From Flabesymbios commensalis (taxonomy: Eukaryota; Annelida; Polychaeta; Terebellida; Flabelligeridae), in contig OZ024914.1 of assembly GCA_964017125.1 (NCBI GenBank), forward strand, positions 26,889,073-26,953,072: DNA of 64,000 nucleotides, given 5' to 3'. The translations under genes and the position numbers were made by a program. This document shows positions 21,286 through 33,699 of the stretch, piece by piece (position 1 is the first letter of the stretch; the number at the start of each line of letters is the position of its first letter). The notes under the pieces are model-generated. The model saw only the letters and a program-made list of their open reading frames with translations, searched no databases and was not told the origin of the DNA.

Positions 21286-21423
21286 TCGTGTGCCTCTCAA
21301 TGATACTAATTTACCGCGTGCAATAATATTTTAGAATTTAAGTACAAAGACAAAGGATGTTATTAGTATTATATTAGGCCACTATGTTTTTCATTTGTTT
21401 TAGATAAGAAAAAATCCAAAATC

Positions 21424-21605
21424 TAACAAGGGAGGGCGGGAAAAAACATTTAAGAAAAAAACATTGAACCTGTTTCTGGAAAAATCAATCAGGGCGACAA
21501 AAAAGCATTGGCCACATTTCTGGAAAAGTTAATGAGGGCGACAAAATAAAAAAAAAACTTTTGAACTATTCTAAACAATGTTAATGAGGGCGACAAAAAA
21601 AACAA
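21424..21605 (+). repeat. Minisatellite with GAGGGCGACAAAA unit, about 55 bp, three to four copies
   Basis: '(T)TAATGAGGGCGACAAAA' recurs near 21485, 21530 and 21582, with a more diverged first unit near 21430 (GGGAGGGCGGGAAAAAAC). Intervening sequence includes 'TTTCTGGAAAA'. Confidence 0.75.
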
Positions 21606-21829
21606 GCAAAATAGAAACATAGCTGGACAATTGTTATTTTAATCTCCTGAAATGGGCTATTAGGAATTTATATTTTTCCACAATTGGTTAGAACACATAC
21701 ACCACCGGGAAACAGTTAGAGTTTGTACTTCCGATCCAATTTGAATTAAACTTAAGCGTCAATATAATTAATATTATAATATATAATAAACATAATAAAT
21801 ATAAATAATCCTCATATCATCTAATTATA

Positions 21830-22407
21830 CTATTTCAGTTTCCACCCTTGCTGTCTCTATCCACAACTCAAATTGGAGGTGAAATCTGTGTCAAATTTCT
21901 GAAAAAAAGCAACAATTTAAACTTTGGAATAACCTACCTTTAGAAATTAGATATAAGAAGACATTTTCTGCTTTTAAACATAACCTTAAATTATATATGG
22001 CTAATAATCAAACCCTTACTCAATTATAGTTATGGCTGCAATAATGATATGGCTGTACATGTCTTATCGCTTTCTCCAATTTTTGTAGGTTTTTGTTGGA
22101 GTTTTAGTGCGGGGACATTTCTGTTTTCTTTTCTTTTCACTTTGCTATAAATGTACATGTATATATATATATATATGTATAATACATTTGTAAACCTATT
22201 CAATTAACGCAAATGCATATATCATCGGATTATGATATAAAATGTCTAATGTACCTTCTATTTTAGTTATTGTAACTGTTGTACATATGATAATTATTGT
22301 TTAAATATGTGTTTTCACTTTTTATGCAAATGCTTGTCATAAAACAGGGCACATATGCAAAATAGCCAAAGGCTAATAATGTTTTTACCCTGTATAAATA
22401 TGTTTGA

Positions 22408-22438
<31 letters not shown>
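21830..22438 (+). mobile_element. LINE D: 3' end of a LINE with poly(A) tail
   Basis: The plus strand at about 21925-22029 reads 'KLWNNLPLEIRYKKTFSAF' and 'KHNLKLYMANN' to a stop, the classic C-terminus of LINE ORF2 proteins. A roughly 380-bp 3' UTR follows, with (TA)n near 22160, and it ends in GAATAAAA and about 29 A (22410-22438). The copy is severely 5'-truncated and everything upstream of the last 60 codons is decayed or absent. The poly(A) tail sets it apart from LINE A, which ends in TCTG repeats. Confidence 0.8.
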
Positions 22439-22441
<3 letters not shown>

Positions 22442-22629
22442 CACAATTAATAATGAAACGATTATGAGCTTGAACACAGAATTTACATTTGCTAGTGATT
22501 TGGATATTGTAGTTGAGGATGCATTGTTGACAGCAATGGTTTAATGACAGTCGAGTATCTGGCCTCCACATATTAGAATCTTTTACAGAAATCAAATAGG
22601 TACGAAATTACATGTGTTAATTACTAGAT

Positions 22630-22790
22630 TGCCAGCGGACAAATGTAATGTCTGCGACGATGGCCCAACAGCTATTCATCATGAAGTCATCGTCGCGTGT
22701 TGTCACTGCTGTTGCCACATAGAAAGATGCTGGTCGACGTGCAGATCAATACTGGACCAATGTCTTTGGTCTGGCCCAGCAGTGATTAAT
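22630..22790. mobile_element. Decayed CAGCAAACAC-family MITE copy
   Basis: Contains 'TGTCTGCGACGATGGCCCAACAG' near 22650 and 'GATCAATACTGGACCAATGTC' and 'CTGGCCCAGCAGTG' near 22743-22785. A 96-codon open frame overlaps it but looks repeat-derived. Confidence 0.5.
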
Positions 22791-22799
22791 AGTTGTGCC

Positions 22800-24220
22800 G
22801 GACACAATAGTTGTGTCAACGGCACATGTAAGTTTGCGGTGCTCCTTATCATTAGGGATTGTATGGATTCTTCTCATTTATGGATGTCACTTCTTAGATT
22901 ATAATGCCCGACTTCTATTTCACTGTGCATTTCGTTGGCAGCATACAATTTAATAGCAGTAAACACTGGTACAGGCTAGTATATATTATATGTTATTAAA
23001 GGCCCAGTCACACATACAATCACGCACGTCCCATGTAATAAGAAACGAGCAATTTGCTACCTGCGTTGTCCTTCGCTGGCGTGTGTCAGACCCTAGAAGA
23101 GCCTCAGGCCAGCGTAAATACAAAACAATGTTGTTTTTTGTATTTGGCAATGAGATTCCTAAAAATAGGTACTATTAGGAAAACATTAATTTCCGATGTA
23201 ATCTAGATTCCCTCCAAAGCAATCAGGAAGGCTAATCAAGAATGTAGAAGCTGGAACAATAGGCAGCTGTAAAGCACTTGAGGACGAATCTGGCTCAGAC
23301 TAATATAATCAATGTGTAATAGTATCCCTAATTCAACTAGCAATATTTTTATTAGACCACCTAGGGCTTGCCTATTTCCAAAATAGTGACGCCACCCCCC
23401 CCCCCCTTAATTTCGTAATTCCAAGAATATCTCAATATTTATCTCTAAAAGCTATTTTATCAAGGAAAACAATTATAATCAATGAAATACTGTACAGATA
23501 CGTGATACTATGCCGCAGAGAGAACAAGTGATACAAATAATGATAATAAATGTGATAATAACGTATCATATTTTCTTTGGTATTACAGATACCTGTTTGT
23601 CCTTTTCAAAAATGATGTTGTGTTATCGGGAAATCGGGTAGAACACAAACCATGTCCCTACTTAAATGCAGATGTGGTTAATGTCAGCTTGCCTACTGCG
23701 ATTGTTATCCAACCGTTGTTTTTTAGTAACAATTTGTCCAGGGCTTAGCAAGTATATTTGATATAAAGGTGGGCCAATTACTACTGTTTTGACGAAAGTT
23801 GTTTTTTGTTGCAATGAGAGTTTTGCGTATTTTAGCTGATTTTCACACTTATTATCCTAGTTTCTCCATTAAAGAATTTTCACATTGTTTGTTACAAGTA
23901 GATTCCAATAAATTAAGACATCTACTTTCGTTTTGCACAATCTTCCAAGGTCGGGGATATACGTGAGATAATAAGACTGGTCCATGTAATATTTTATTTC
24001 ATTTAAAATAACATTTAGGGATATGATACATGTCAGTGGGTGAGATCTTGTTCCCTGCTGCCATGTCAGATTAAAAAGGTAAATCAATGGCATGTAAAAA
24101 TGAAGCCTAACATCACGTTTTCCCAGTGAAGGTTATTTAAAGTGGAAATAGTCCATCAAATAATACTATATCACACCATTATAACAATTCAGTGTCTTTT
24201 TATGCCATTTGTCATATCTG
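22800..24220. other. Spacer, nothing recognised
   Basis: AT-rich with one C homopolymer near 23394-23406. Short open frames without domains. Confidence 0.35.
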
Positions 24221-24224
24221 GATA

Positions 24225-24790
24225 TTGTCACATACCCTGTATTGAAATCATGCTTCGGCATTTCGACATGAATCCATCATATTTCCAAGTAATAACATCA
24301 TAATGATGCTTAAAATTATGATTGCATACATTTTGCATAAAATATCCCAATATTGCAGTTGTTAATCCTCTTCATATTACATCATTATATAATCTAATAT
24401 TTATTCTGACATTATAATGTTGTTAAGCCATCTAATCTTAAAATGTAAGCATGAGCTGATATACAAGAATGTACTGAATAAAATGGACTTAGCTATCAGC
24501 TTAATTTTTCAGATCGTCTACAAAGCCCCTGTATGCTATATTCAGACGTAAAACTGCCTAAAATACCCTGAAATTTCAGTTACATACATTTTGGTATTGC
24601 AATAACGTATATCTTTACATTATGATATGATATACTGACATTATAAGAGCATATCCGACACTATGATATTCTGATATTTAAATACCATATTCCCACATTA
24701 AAATGCAATATGTTTACATTATAATGTCCTATACTGCTATCAAAATACTTTATTCTGACATTGCAATGGCACTTCATTAAAATATAATTT
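24225..24790 (+). repeat. Degenerate minisatellite, about 25-30 bp AT-rich unit
   Basis: Variants of 'ATATTCTGACATTATAATG' recur many times (for example near 24408, 24636, 24690, 24718, 24752). A different block at 24486-24585 interrupts the array; it is repeated at 27156-27240. Confidence 0.65.
24486..24585 (+). repeat. Dispersed repeat shared with 27156-27240
   Basis: 'GGACTTAGCTATCAGC' and 'CACAAAGCCCCTGTATGCTATATTC' type sequence occurs at both places with a few differences. Confidence 0.75.
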
Positions 24791-24799
24791 CATATCATT

Positions 24800-26255
24800 C
24801 CATTTTTCTGATTGAAGTAAATACATGTACATGAGTAAGCGGAAATACATTCTAGAACAATACCAACCGGGTGTCGTCCAAAATAATAGTGTTATTTTAA
24901 CTAATATAGTATTAGAAGATCTGCTACCTATCAAAATCTTACAGGGAACACGCTATAATGGCTTCAGATCGAGTTAGCCGCTGCTGAGGATGGAAACCAA
25001 ACAAAACCATAGAATCAGATAATTGCTGCAAAGAGTTATGAATATAATTAAAATGACTGGCTTTAAAATGTAACTCCTCTAGATTTTTGGCAAAGATGTT
25101 TATTTTTGATGACAAATAACCTAATTATGAGTAAAGTTCAACGAAACAATATTTGTATCTAGTGGTCCGTTAGGAAATATGGGACGGGGCACTTACAGCA
25201 ACGTATTTATAACAGACATAGACCGGATGAAACGAGCAAATAACGGACACGAACGTGTCAGTATTATAGAATTCAATCCACATAATGTCACCAAATAACT
25301 AACTAACAAAAACAGAACATAGAAATGACAAAATACAGTTCATACCTGACACATTAACAACACTCATCCAGCGGACACGTGAGAAATACAATAAACCCAT
25401 ACAAATTATTTTAGCAGTAACGATAATTTTTATCAGACGTACATCACACAAATGATAATCAGATAATAGTACCCATTGTAAATAGAATAATTTCCATATC
25501 ATTCTCATTTAATTTCCCAACAAATTATCTTCCAAGTACTAACTTGTTGTCTATGAAAATTATTATTTTTAATTGCATGTGCTATACAAATGTAAAAGAA
25601 ATACCTTTGTTATTGTTGGAGTATTGATATCTAGGCTAATTGCTTGTGCCTTGCCCGCGATTTGATGTCGTCTGCGCATGGCGACGCTGATCAATGACTG
25701 AAATATCTCACATGTGTGGAGTTATAAGCACGATCATAACCGCACCAAGGCCCTAGCCTAAAGATCGGGCTTGACGTGGTGACTTGTGCCCAGATCATCG
25801 TTGTGCCAACGATGCCGTGCGCATATAGTTTTTTTTTGCACCCGAAATCGATGTTTTTTTATATGTAACAAAAATAAATAAATAAATAAATACAAATGCG
25901 ATAAAACATCGAATTTGGGTGGGTGGGTTGAAATGGAAACACAAAAAATTATGTGCATCGTCTTATGAAGTTGAACAGGGGGAGGGGGTGAGGATTTTTT
26001 TCTCAAAAAATGTTGCATTTGTAATGTATTTATTTATTGCTCCTTACTATAAACGTGAAAAAATGTGTAAAAACTAGAAAAGGAGTTCCCGACGACTTTA
26101 GTCTGTTTGAGTGCTATATACAAAAAATCAGTGTATTGGTCTTCCTCATGGGCCGGAATCCGAAATCTCCAGGATATAATTAAGGAAAGAACCAAGAAGA
26201 CAAATTCAAATATCTTCGACGTGTATTCCTTCCACCACCATCGCCGGTTCTGGCC
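24800..26255. other. Spacer, with an AAAT microsatellite
   Basis: No gene recognised. (AAAT)n of about five to six units lies near 25872-25893. Confidence 0.4.
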
Positions 26256-26261
26256 AACATT

Positions 26262-26656
26262 CATTCAATACAATGTACCTAGTACAGATGATGTAGGCCT
26301 ACCCACCAAGTTCCGATTCAATGTTGGTACAGCGTTGCAGCCCATTGCTGGTTCAATGCCGGTCAATCGTCTACGAGGCTGGCCCAACACTAATCTATCA
26401 CCGGGTCTGCTGTATACTTTGTGCAAACACGTGGCATTCAACCAATGCTTTTTCAATGTTGACCTACAGTCTTCGACGCTGGCCCGTCATTGAAACAGCA
26501 TTCGGTGATTGTACCGTGTTTTCTGACGGCTGCATTATGATGGTGACGCTTTAACATCCCCGCACCAGAAACACCAGATAACACGATACATTGGCCCAAT
26601 ACTGATGCAATGCTGGGCCACTGTCTGCGACGCTGGGCCAACATTATTCCAACCAA
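26262..26656. mobile_element. Cluster of decayed CAGCAAACAC-family palindromes
   Basis: At least two, probably three copies. Around 26420-26524 'GCAAACACGTGG' opens and 'ACCGTGTTTTCTG' closes, with 'TCTTCGACGCTGGCCC' in the middle. Around 26588-26650 is 'TGGGCCACTGTCTGCGACG' followed by 'CTGGGCCAACATT'. Near 26318-26395 is a third, more diverged. Open frames across this region are repeat-derived. Confidence 0.7.
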
Positions 26657-27111
26657 AACCCTTTAAGCTCTTAACCTCAAATATAATCGTGAAGTACTGA
26701 ACCTGATATAAAGACCTTATATTGCACATGTTTATATGGACTGGTGTACAGAAATGTGAACCGTTTCCCACACACAGTACCCATGCTTCTCCTAAATAGG
26801 ACACAAACTCAGGCCAAATAAACCTAATAGGATACCGGCCTAAGCCGATCCTAATTATGTGAATACAACAGTTAACTTAGATTATTAGTGACTTATTTAA
26901 AATATATAATTTATATACATGTATACCGTAACTGAAATAATTTACCAGACCAACTACCGTAGATACAATAAATTATCATGAAAAAAGGTATAACTATACC
27001 ACATCATAATTTTAAAAAATAAAGAGACTGTTTGTTTTTATTTTTTTTAACTTGTTTCTTAGGTTGCACCCACGATGTAAGCCTAGTTATGACATAGTTA
27101 AAACTTTCTGG

Positions 27112-27285
27112 CGGATATAACCAACATCACCTGTGGTGAAACGTATATGCCGGACTTAGCTATCAGCCTAATTTTTTAGATCGTCCACAAAGCCCCTGTA
27201 TGCTATATTCAGAGGTAAAACTGCTTAAAATATCCTGGCTGATATAACCAACATCACCTGTGGTGAAACGTATGTGTCGGACGAT
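27112..27285 (+). repeat. Direct repeat of about 45 bp flanking the dispersed 27156 block
   Basis: 'GATATAACCAACATCACCTG' followed by 'TGGTGAAACGTAT' occurs at 27115-27150 and again at 27239-27275. The block between is the one shared with 24486-24585. Confidence 0.8.
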
Positions 27286-27344
27286 AGCAGAACATAAAAC
27301 GAACATTGACGAACAACAACGAATTTACTCAAATATCATCCATC

Positions 27345-27402
27345 CAGCGTCGAATACGGCGGTCCAACATTAGATCAATATTGGTTCAACGTTTCTGCTT
27401 GT
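27345..27402. mobile_element. Partial CAGCAAACAC-family MITE
   Basis: 'CCAGCGTCGAATACGGCGGTCC' followed by 'AACATTAGATCAATATTGG' and 'TTTCTGCTTG'. The left half is missing or decayed. Confidence 0.45.
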
Positions 27403-28560
27403 TGTTATTACTATTCATCTAAACTAATAGCTGTGACCTGCCACACGAAAAGGTCAAAATATATTTTTTATTTGATAGCCGATAGTTTACTTGATAGCCG
27501 TGGCCTCTCTGTTTTATTAACTAAAATAATTTTCGAACAAATTTTATTACTTTTTGTTTTATGAGATATTTTTTTTTTTAAATTATGACATGCAAGATAT
27601 TTGTGTTAGCACGCGGACAAACGACGTATCAGAAGATGAAACCGGTTAATACCATACAATCGCTATGTATTGTTCAACCATACCCAGTTGTGATCGCTGC
27701 GATATCATGGCAACATATGTATGCTAAAAATATGTTATTTGATAGGCTGTGCGTGACGATATTTCATCTACAAAAATAATAAAATAAAGCGCGAAAAGGT
27801 AAAACATAGGCATCGTGACTGTAGATCTAGAATAAAAAAATGATGACGCGAACCATGCTTTATTCCTGAGAAAAACGCGTGCAGATATTTTTCTATTACA
27901 TGGCACTGTCCTACAGTAGGATGTTTTCCAATTTTATTTTGCGTTGCATTATGCCATAATTCTAATAGACTTTGCCGAATTCCTCCTTTTAATAGGAACA
28001 TTCATTTCCAGATAATCGTGAGTGAGCCTACATAACAATACGTCAAGGTCATGTACTTCTCGTCATCAGAAATCACGACAAGTCAATTAGTTGACCATGC
28101 TGGACACACCTGCTACCTGGCACGTTCATCAAAACAAATCTCACAATTTAAACCAATATTCAATTAATGTTGGCGAAATTGTATTGTCTGTATATCACGC
28201 GACAACAAGACAACATATTGTGATGTACAGTCATGATTTAACTCAAATTAAATGATAATTGGTTTTGTCAATAAATAAACTGACAATCATTAAAAGCTAT
28301 TAATAAGCTACACTGTTTCTGTATGAGTGCTTGTCCTGCGTGTATGACACAAATAATTTCCTGTGTGTATGACATAAATAAGGTATTATGCTTCATTATA
28401 ATTGCTATGATGTTACATTGTTATCTGGAACAATCACAAGTCACCTGTTTCTCTATTATCCATATTTCATTATCTAACTTAGCTTATTGCCACATATCAC
28501 GACGGCTAATTATCATGCTTATCTTTGATGCCAATTTTTATTATCTGCTATTAATATTAT
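27403..28560. other. Spacer, nothing recognised
   Basis: AT-rich. Short open frames, none with a domain. Confidence 0.35.
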
Positions 28561-28565
28561 TATTA

Positions 28566-28866
28566 TGAAATGAATTAGAGTTTTGACCACCTTTGTTCTC
28601 ATGTAGGCTAAACTGGGCCATGAGAACCTCCTGAAGATGGTGAGATGAATAAGTAGCGCTGCCCTCCAGACACAGAATTCGAACCCTGGCGGTCTGAGGC
28701 CGAGCACGCTACCTCTCGATCACGGAGATTCCCCACAATATTGATTCTTTACGAGCGAGCGGGAGAAACATGTGTTTCTTTGATACTTGAATGCCAGAGC
28801 GGGGCTCGAACCCGCGATCTCAGACTTTCCAAGCATGCAGCTTTAACCACTGCACCACGACCCTCG
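28566..28866 (-). mobile_element. SINE family 1 copy, two tRNA-like modules
   Basis: Read on the minus strand: 'GGTCGTGGTGCAGTGGTTAA' (A-box-like) with 'GGGTTCGAGCCCCGC' (B-box-like). Then a linker containing 'TTTCTCCCGCTCGC' and the second module 'GTGATCGAGAGGTAGCGTGC' with 'AGGGTTCGAATTC', then the common tail 'GGCCCAGTTTAGCCTACATG'. The first module differs from those at 2610 and 35268 in the anticodon-arm region, while the second module and tail are the same, so this looks like a subfamily with a different first head. No clear target duplication. Confidence 0.88.
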
Positions 28867-30100
28867 ATAAAAAAATGTTATTTAAGACCGCTCCCTCATA
28901 CTTCATTGTATTAGCCATTGGGAAATCATTGGAGGTCAAGGCTATTGAGTTTCACAAAATTGAACAAAAAAGCAGAATGTCAAAAAGACATGGGTTTGTC
29001 ACAGGCATTTGCATAGCTATTAATTTTGCAAGCATTTTGATAAGTCAATATTGTTGATGATACTTGCCAACAGTGTAGTCCATGTACCGGGTACGATAGA
29101 AATATCACCAGATATGAAACGGGTACTCCACCCCTTCATGGCTTTATAGAGAGATCTATTGGTGGTCAATCGCCATCAGCCTATGTGCTAAATTTAGTAA
29201 CATTGCGTCATTTTCTTTCCTGGGGCTGATTAGTGAAGATAAGTGACGTCATGAGACGACGTAAAAATATGGGCTCCACAGGGTAACATAATTTATGATT
29301 GCCTATTTTCAATGATCCCCATTTATAAAAAAATATAAATTTACAGTGATATATACATGATATGAATGGACGAAATTAATGATCAGTAGCGAAACTGGAT
29401 AATTCACATATTTTGTGATCATAAAATAAATCGTCGTGTCGTAAAAAATAATAAATTAATTAATATCCAGTCAGGTTTTGGTGATGTGTAAACACCTGGG
29501 GCAGTTAATAGAAGCAATCATCGCTTACTTAGCAATTAGACGAATAATTGAGTGAGATGAAATGTATAATTGTTGAAAAATAGACTTGTCACCAGATTAG
29601 GGCATCATATTATCTGGCCATGTGTGGAACTGGTCAAAGCCGCAGCAGCTGAGTATTCGTGTTCCGAAACTATACCTTGTCGCTGTTAATATATAAAAAA
29701 AAACAGCTATTTTATATCTGGTTTTGGTGCGGGAAACATATATCTATCATGTATATTATCACTATCATGTATAGTTCTATAAGTTCTTTTAAAGCATTTT
29801 ATCTTGTACATATATTCAGACCATTTTCTATTTTATCATATTATGTTTTATGTACATAATGTTCATTTCAATGACGCATAAGTCTACACTCTCGTCGTCA
29901 ATAAATATATATAAAATAACCTTAAATAACTTTCTGTTCTAAGAATATAGGGGCCTAAACCTGCTAACTACAGAGTCATAATAGAAACAAACAACAACGA
30001 TGTATCCCAATATGATCTATTTTTATGTAATTATTAATAAAATTGTTTATTATACAATTTATTTATACAATTTACAGTGATGTATCTACATCACTCAGCA
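28867..30100. other. Spacer, nothing recognised
   Basis: AT-rich. An 88-codon open frame (28791-29057) begins inside the SINE and has no domain. Confidence 0.35.
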
Positions 30101-30103
30101 AAA

Positions 30104-30160
30104 CAGAAGTTGGACCACCGCCTGCGACGTCGGCCTAATGTTAAAACAACACAGGCGCTT
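30104..30160. mobile_element. Partial CAGCAAACAC-family MITE
   Basis: 'GTTGGACCACCGCCTGCGACG' followed by 'TCGGCCTAATGTTAAAACAAC' matches the family centre; the ends are lost. Confidence 0.45.
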
Positions 30161-30802
30161 TTAGTTTAAAAAAATAGATAATATACTGCCGCAAATAGAC
30201 AGGCCCCTGAGACAGGCCCAAAGGACGATATTTATATAGTCTCGTGCCTGGCTCTGACAAGAATAGAACTAGGCAAGGAATGATGCAACATTAGCCATTG
30301 TGTTGTTTTGTCTTTTTTTCTATCTCATACCAACATTTTCAGTCACAATATTAGGTCCAGCCAGAGCATTGTCATTTTGAAAATAACTGACAAGAATCCA
30401 CAACATATAGGCCTAGATAATTATTATTCTACTAATACGATGTCGAATGTGATCACAAAAGTTCAGAATCTGAAGGGGGTGCAGGGGCTACAGGGGAATG
30501 CTTATGGAGTATTTAGGGAGCTCAGAATTTTGCATCCATACCTTGAAAGGGGGGGGGGGGTCCGATTGAAAAAATAAAAAACTTGGTATCAATCAGTGAT
30601 TAGTGTAGTCTTCTCAGTTAATATATGGGGGCTTGGTACTCTAACTGCAGGCGCTAGGCAACCCTAAAAACGCTGAATTATTTTGTAAAAACAATGGAGA
30701 CTAAAGGTTTTTTTTAATTTGTAATCATCATAAATGACTTAGTTAGCTCTTTCTGATTCATATGAATACCTATGTCATGGTCTACGATCAGTATTAATAC
30801 AT

Positions 30803-30888
30803 TACGGTGCGGGGATCGACTTTAGACGTCAGAATCTGAAGTATACAGACTCATATTTTGACGACTGAAGTCGATCCCCGCGCTGAAA
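30803..30888. repeat. Palindrome with GCGGGGATCGACTT stem
   Basis: GCGGGGATCGACTTTAGACG pairs with a right arm ending 'CTGAAGTCGATCCCCGC', followed by 'GCTGAAAGGG'. Related short palindromes ending in GCGCTGAAAGGG/GAGTT lie at 33252-33300, 33564-33608 and 47143-47202. Confidence 0.75.
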
Positions 30889-30956
30889 GGGTCGGCTCTT
30901 CCTGTCGTTTTAACTTAGTAGCATATGTTTAGTAATTTAATATTGGCAACTGTTCC

Positions 30957-31068
30957 CAGTAAACACAAAAAATTGTGTAATATTCGTACAATGTTGGACC
31001 AACGTCGAGAACGTTGGGCCGACGTTGTACAAATGATATACAAAGGTTATGTGTTTTGGGACACTATT
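30957..31068. mobile_element. CAGCAAACAC-family palindromic MITE, near full-length
   Basis: Starts CCCAGTAAACACAAAA, ends ATGTGTTTTGGGA. The centre 'CCAACGTCGAGAACGTTGG' is flanked by 'GTACAATGTTGGA' and 'CCGACGTTGTAC'. Closest to the copy at 17618-17726. Confidence 0.8.
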
Positions 31069-31528
31069 TTGTAGCTGATATGATCACACAATGGACAATG
31101 TGATATGTGTATATCACAGCTGATCACACAGATGGATCAAAATGTCCCCTAGGATCCCCTGATATGCTTTCCAATGAATGAGAAAAAATACGATAGTGTA
31201 ACATGCGTGCACGCCAAATAGGGGGCGGGTGTGGGGATAATTGTATGACCATTTTTATCTCAATATTTTTTTTAAAATGCGAAAATATGAACGAATTCAA
31301 CAGATCCCACTCGGGGAGGTCCTAAATATTCACTTGACATATTTTAAGTAAAACAACAAAGTCTGAGTAGCTTTACAGATCTGATTCAATTCTATTTAAT
31401 CTCCACAGAAATTTGTCGCACCTGCCACGACGCCATCCAGCGTAGTGTGATAGTGGGCGTTGCCACTATTATAGAGACGGCGTACCGCATGCCATCATCT
31501 GCACATAATTCATCTTTTCATCTCGTTT
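31069..31528. other. Spacer, nothing recognised
   Basis: No gene or repeat family recognised. Confidence 0.35.
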
Positions 31529-31532
31529 TTAA

Positions 31533-31728
31533 AGGTGATCTATTACCCCTTATATAGTATGAATAATTTTGTGACAAATCAATAAAAGTTGCAACAAGAT
31601 GGGGCACAAGTGTCTCCTTATATGGGGTGATTGGCTATCATGTGACCCTCTGAGAGGGCCACATGATAGCCAATCACCCCATATAAGGACATAATTATTC
31701 ATACCATATAAGGGGTGATAGATCACCC
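31533..31728. mobile_element. TTAA-flanked palindromic MITE, family T2 (196 bp)
   Basis: TTAA on both sides (31529-31532, 31729-31732). Ends AGGTGATCTATTACCCC and GGGGTGATAGATCACCC. The centre is a long palindrome 'GATTGGCTATCATGTGACCC' facing its complement. A second copy at 51814-52073 has the central palindrome twice. A TTAA duplication fits piggyBac-type transposition; this family is non-coding. Confidence 0.88.
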
Positions 31729-31732
31729 TTAA

Positions 31733-33040
31733 CATAATTTTATTACAATGTTTAGACCATTCCGATCGAAAAGTGACGTTAGCAACAATATTTATTTTAC
31801 TAACTTACTTCAATCAATCAACTAATAAAACTTACATAGCGCCCAAATCTTCAGCAGACCGAGCTCAGAAGCGCATAAATCCTTAGCATGATCATGTGTC
31901 ATTAGCCGGGCCACCAAGAAGCTAGGGCGGGAAAGCCAGATCACACAGGTGATTTTCTGGAATGTTAAACAGTTAAAAATTCTTGGGCATTTCGTATGGA
32001 CACAGACAGAACATTCTACAAGGCTGGGCCGGCTCTAGAGAAAGCTCTCGACATGAAATTTGAGGATACTAGTGTGATGCCGTTGGTATATAAACTGAAT
32101 ACCGGGTAGTTGCAATTATTTATGATGGACTACAACGCAACGACTGAACAGATAATCCAGTCCTAATTAAACCATAGAGTTAGTTACCTCCATAATTAAA
32201 AGATTCTTTATACCATATATGCCTAAACTGCTGTTCTCGCAGTGCATATTGCTACTTATTATTATTCTATGCCGCTTCCGGCGAGCTATGTCTTTTTGGG
32301 TATTGACACAATCTACCTGATATTTTAAAACCTTAGGCGGGGCATTAAAACCCACTGAAAATACATCGGCGGAATTTCTAAGTGTGCAGGCTTCATTTCA
32401 AAGAATTCCCCATGTGAGGGCATTGCTTATTGCCTGTTGACGAGTGACAAACCTGTGCGTGGAGGTTAGCTACCTGAAACACGAGCAGAATGTTCATAAT
32501 TAGGTCGAGAAATGCCCAACAGCATTCATTGTCGATCTCATGGTAGTGAATTCCACAGAAGCCGCGCATTTATTCATTATTTCACCATTAGGATGCTAAT
32601 GTCAAAGTTACATTTTATTTTACCAAAGTCATCCACAAACTCATGTGTGATGTGATGGCAAAATTGCTAACGCGATATACTAGCTGGAAATTAAAGAAAA
32701 AATCGAAATAATGAAACTGGAAATGTTTGATCCACTGAATATCTAGTACACAATATTTCAGTAACATTTTCTTCCTCTTGAAAATATATATATCATATAA
32801 AAAAATATATATGTCATACAACAAGAGAAAGGTAAATAGAAAACAATCAAAGGCTCTAGTACTTTGATGGTTCAACATGGAAACGACACTCATCCTCTGG
32901 GCAACACAGCCAAATGAGATGGTAAGTATTTGGCTGAATGAGAATCACTCGCTCTGCTGGCCAGGAGGGCATAACAAGCCGCATGCAACAATGATTGGAA
33001 ACAATAAGGTTGTTCGGCTATATCGAATGACTTCCCAGCA
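31733..33040. other. Spacer, nothing recognised
   Basis: Minus-strand open frames (62 and 92 codons) and the plus-strand frame from 32877 show no domain; the last one runs into the tandem duplication at 33044. Confidence 0.35.
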
Positions 33041-33043
33041 AAC

Positions 33044-33696
33044 ATGTGAAGTTGAGTCTAGGTTGATTCTTTTGTGGACCAGTGTCGTAGTGTCGTGGAC
33101 CGTTTTTCCTGTTATGTCAGAAAGATGGACACGTTATATTAACATACACGATGTAGGCCTATTTATCTTATGTCAGTTTAACTCGTACTACGCTGAAATA
33201 TTTTGTATAAATCATGGAGATCATAAATATTTAATTATTTCAGTGCGAGGTCCGTCTAAAGGTGGTCCTTGCGCTGTAAAGGGTTTGTACTAGGTTTAAC
33301 CGTCATTGACCTTTGCGCAGTTTACTTGGTATAAATTTATCATGAATTTGGTAACACATTTCACCAAGTAATAATGTGAAGTTGGGTCTAGGTTGATTTA
33401 TTGGTGGACCAGTGTCGCAGTGGGCTGCCAGAAAAATTGACACGTTCTTACAGACACGACGTATTTGTCCTATGTCAGCTTAACCTTTACTACGCTGAAA
33501 GAATTTATATAAATCATGGAGATAATAAATGTCTTGGTTATGGGTCTTAGTATTTATTTATTTCAGTGCGAGGAGCGTCTAAAGACGGTCCCGGCGCTGA
33601 AAGAGTTAATGCTATAGGTTACCGTCATCGACCTTTGCGCATTATACTTGGTAAAAAATTATGATGACTTTGGTTACACATTTCATCAAGTAATAC
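33044..33696 (+). repeat. Tandem duplication, 330-bp period, two units
   Basis: Unit 1 33044-33373, unit 2 33374-33696. Both begin 'ATGTGAAGTTG(A/G)GTCTAGG', pass 'GTGGACCAGTGTCG', 'TATGTCAG', 'TACGCTGAAA' and 'ATTTCAGTGCGAGG', and end 'CA(C/T)CAAGTAATA'. Divergence is perhaps 20-25%. Just before unit 1 is 'CCCAGCAAACATG', like the CAGCAAACAC family terminus. Confidence 0.88.
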
Positions 33697-33699
33697 TAG

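Noticed and set aside
22614-22904. 96-codon Cys-rich frame as a secreted peptide
   Set aside because: Overlaps a decayed MITE copy, no signal peptide; cysteines come from the repeat sequence.
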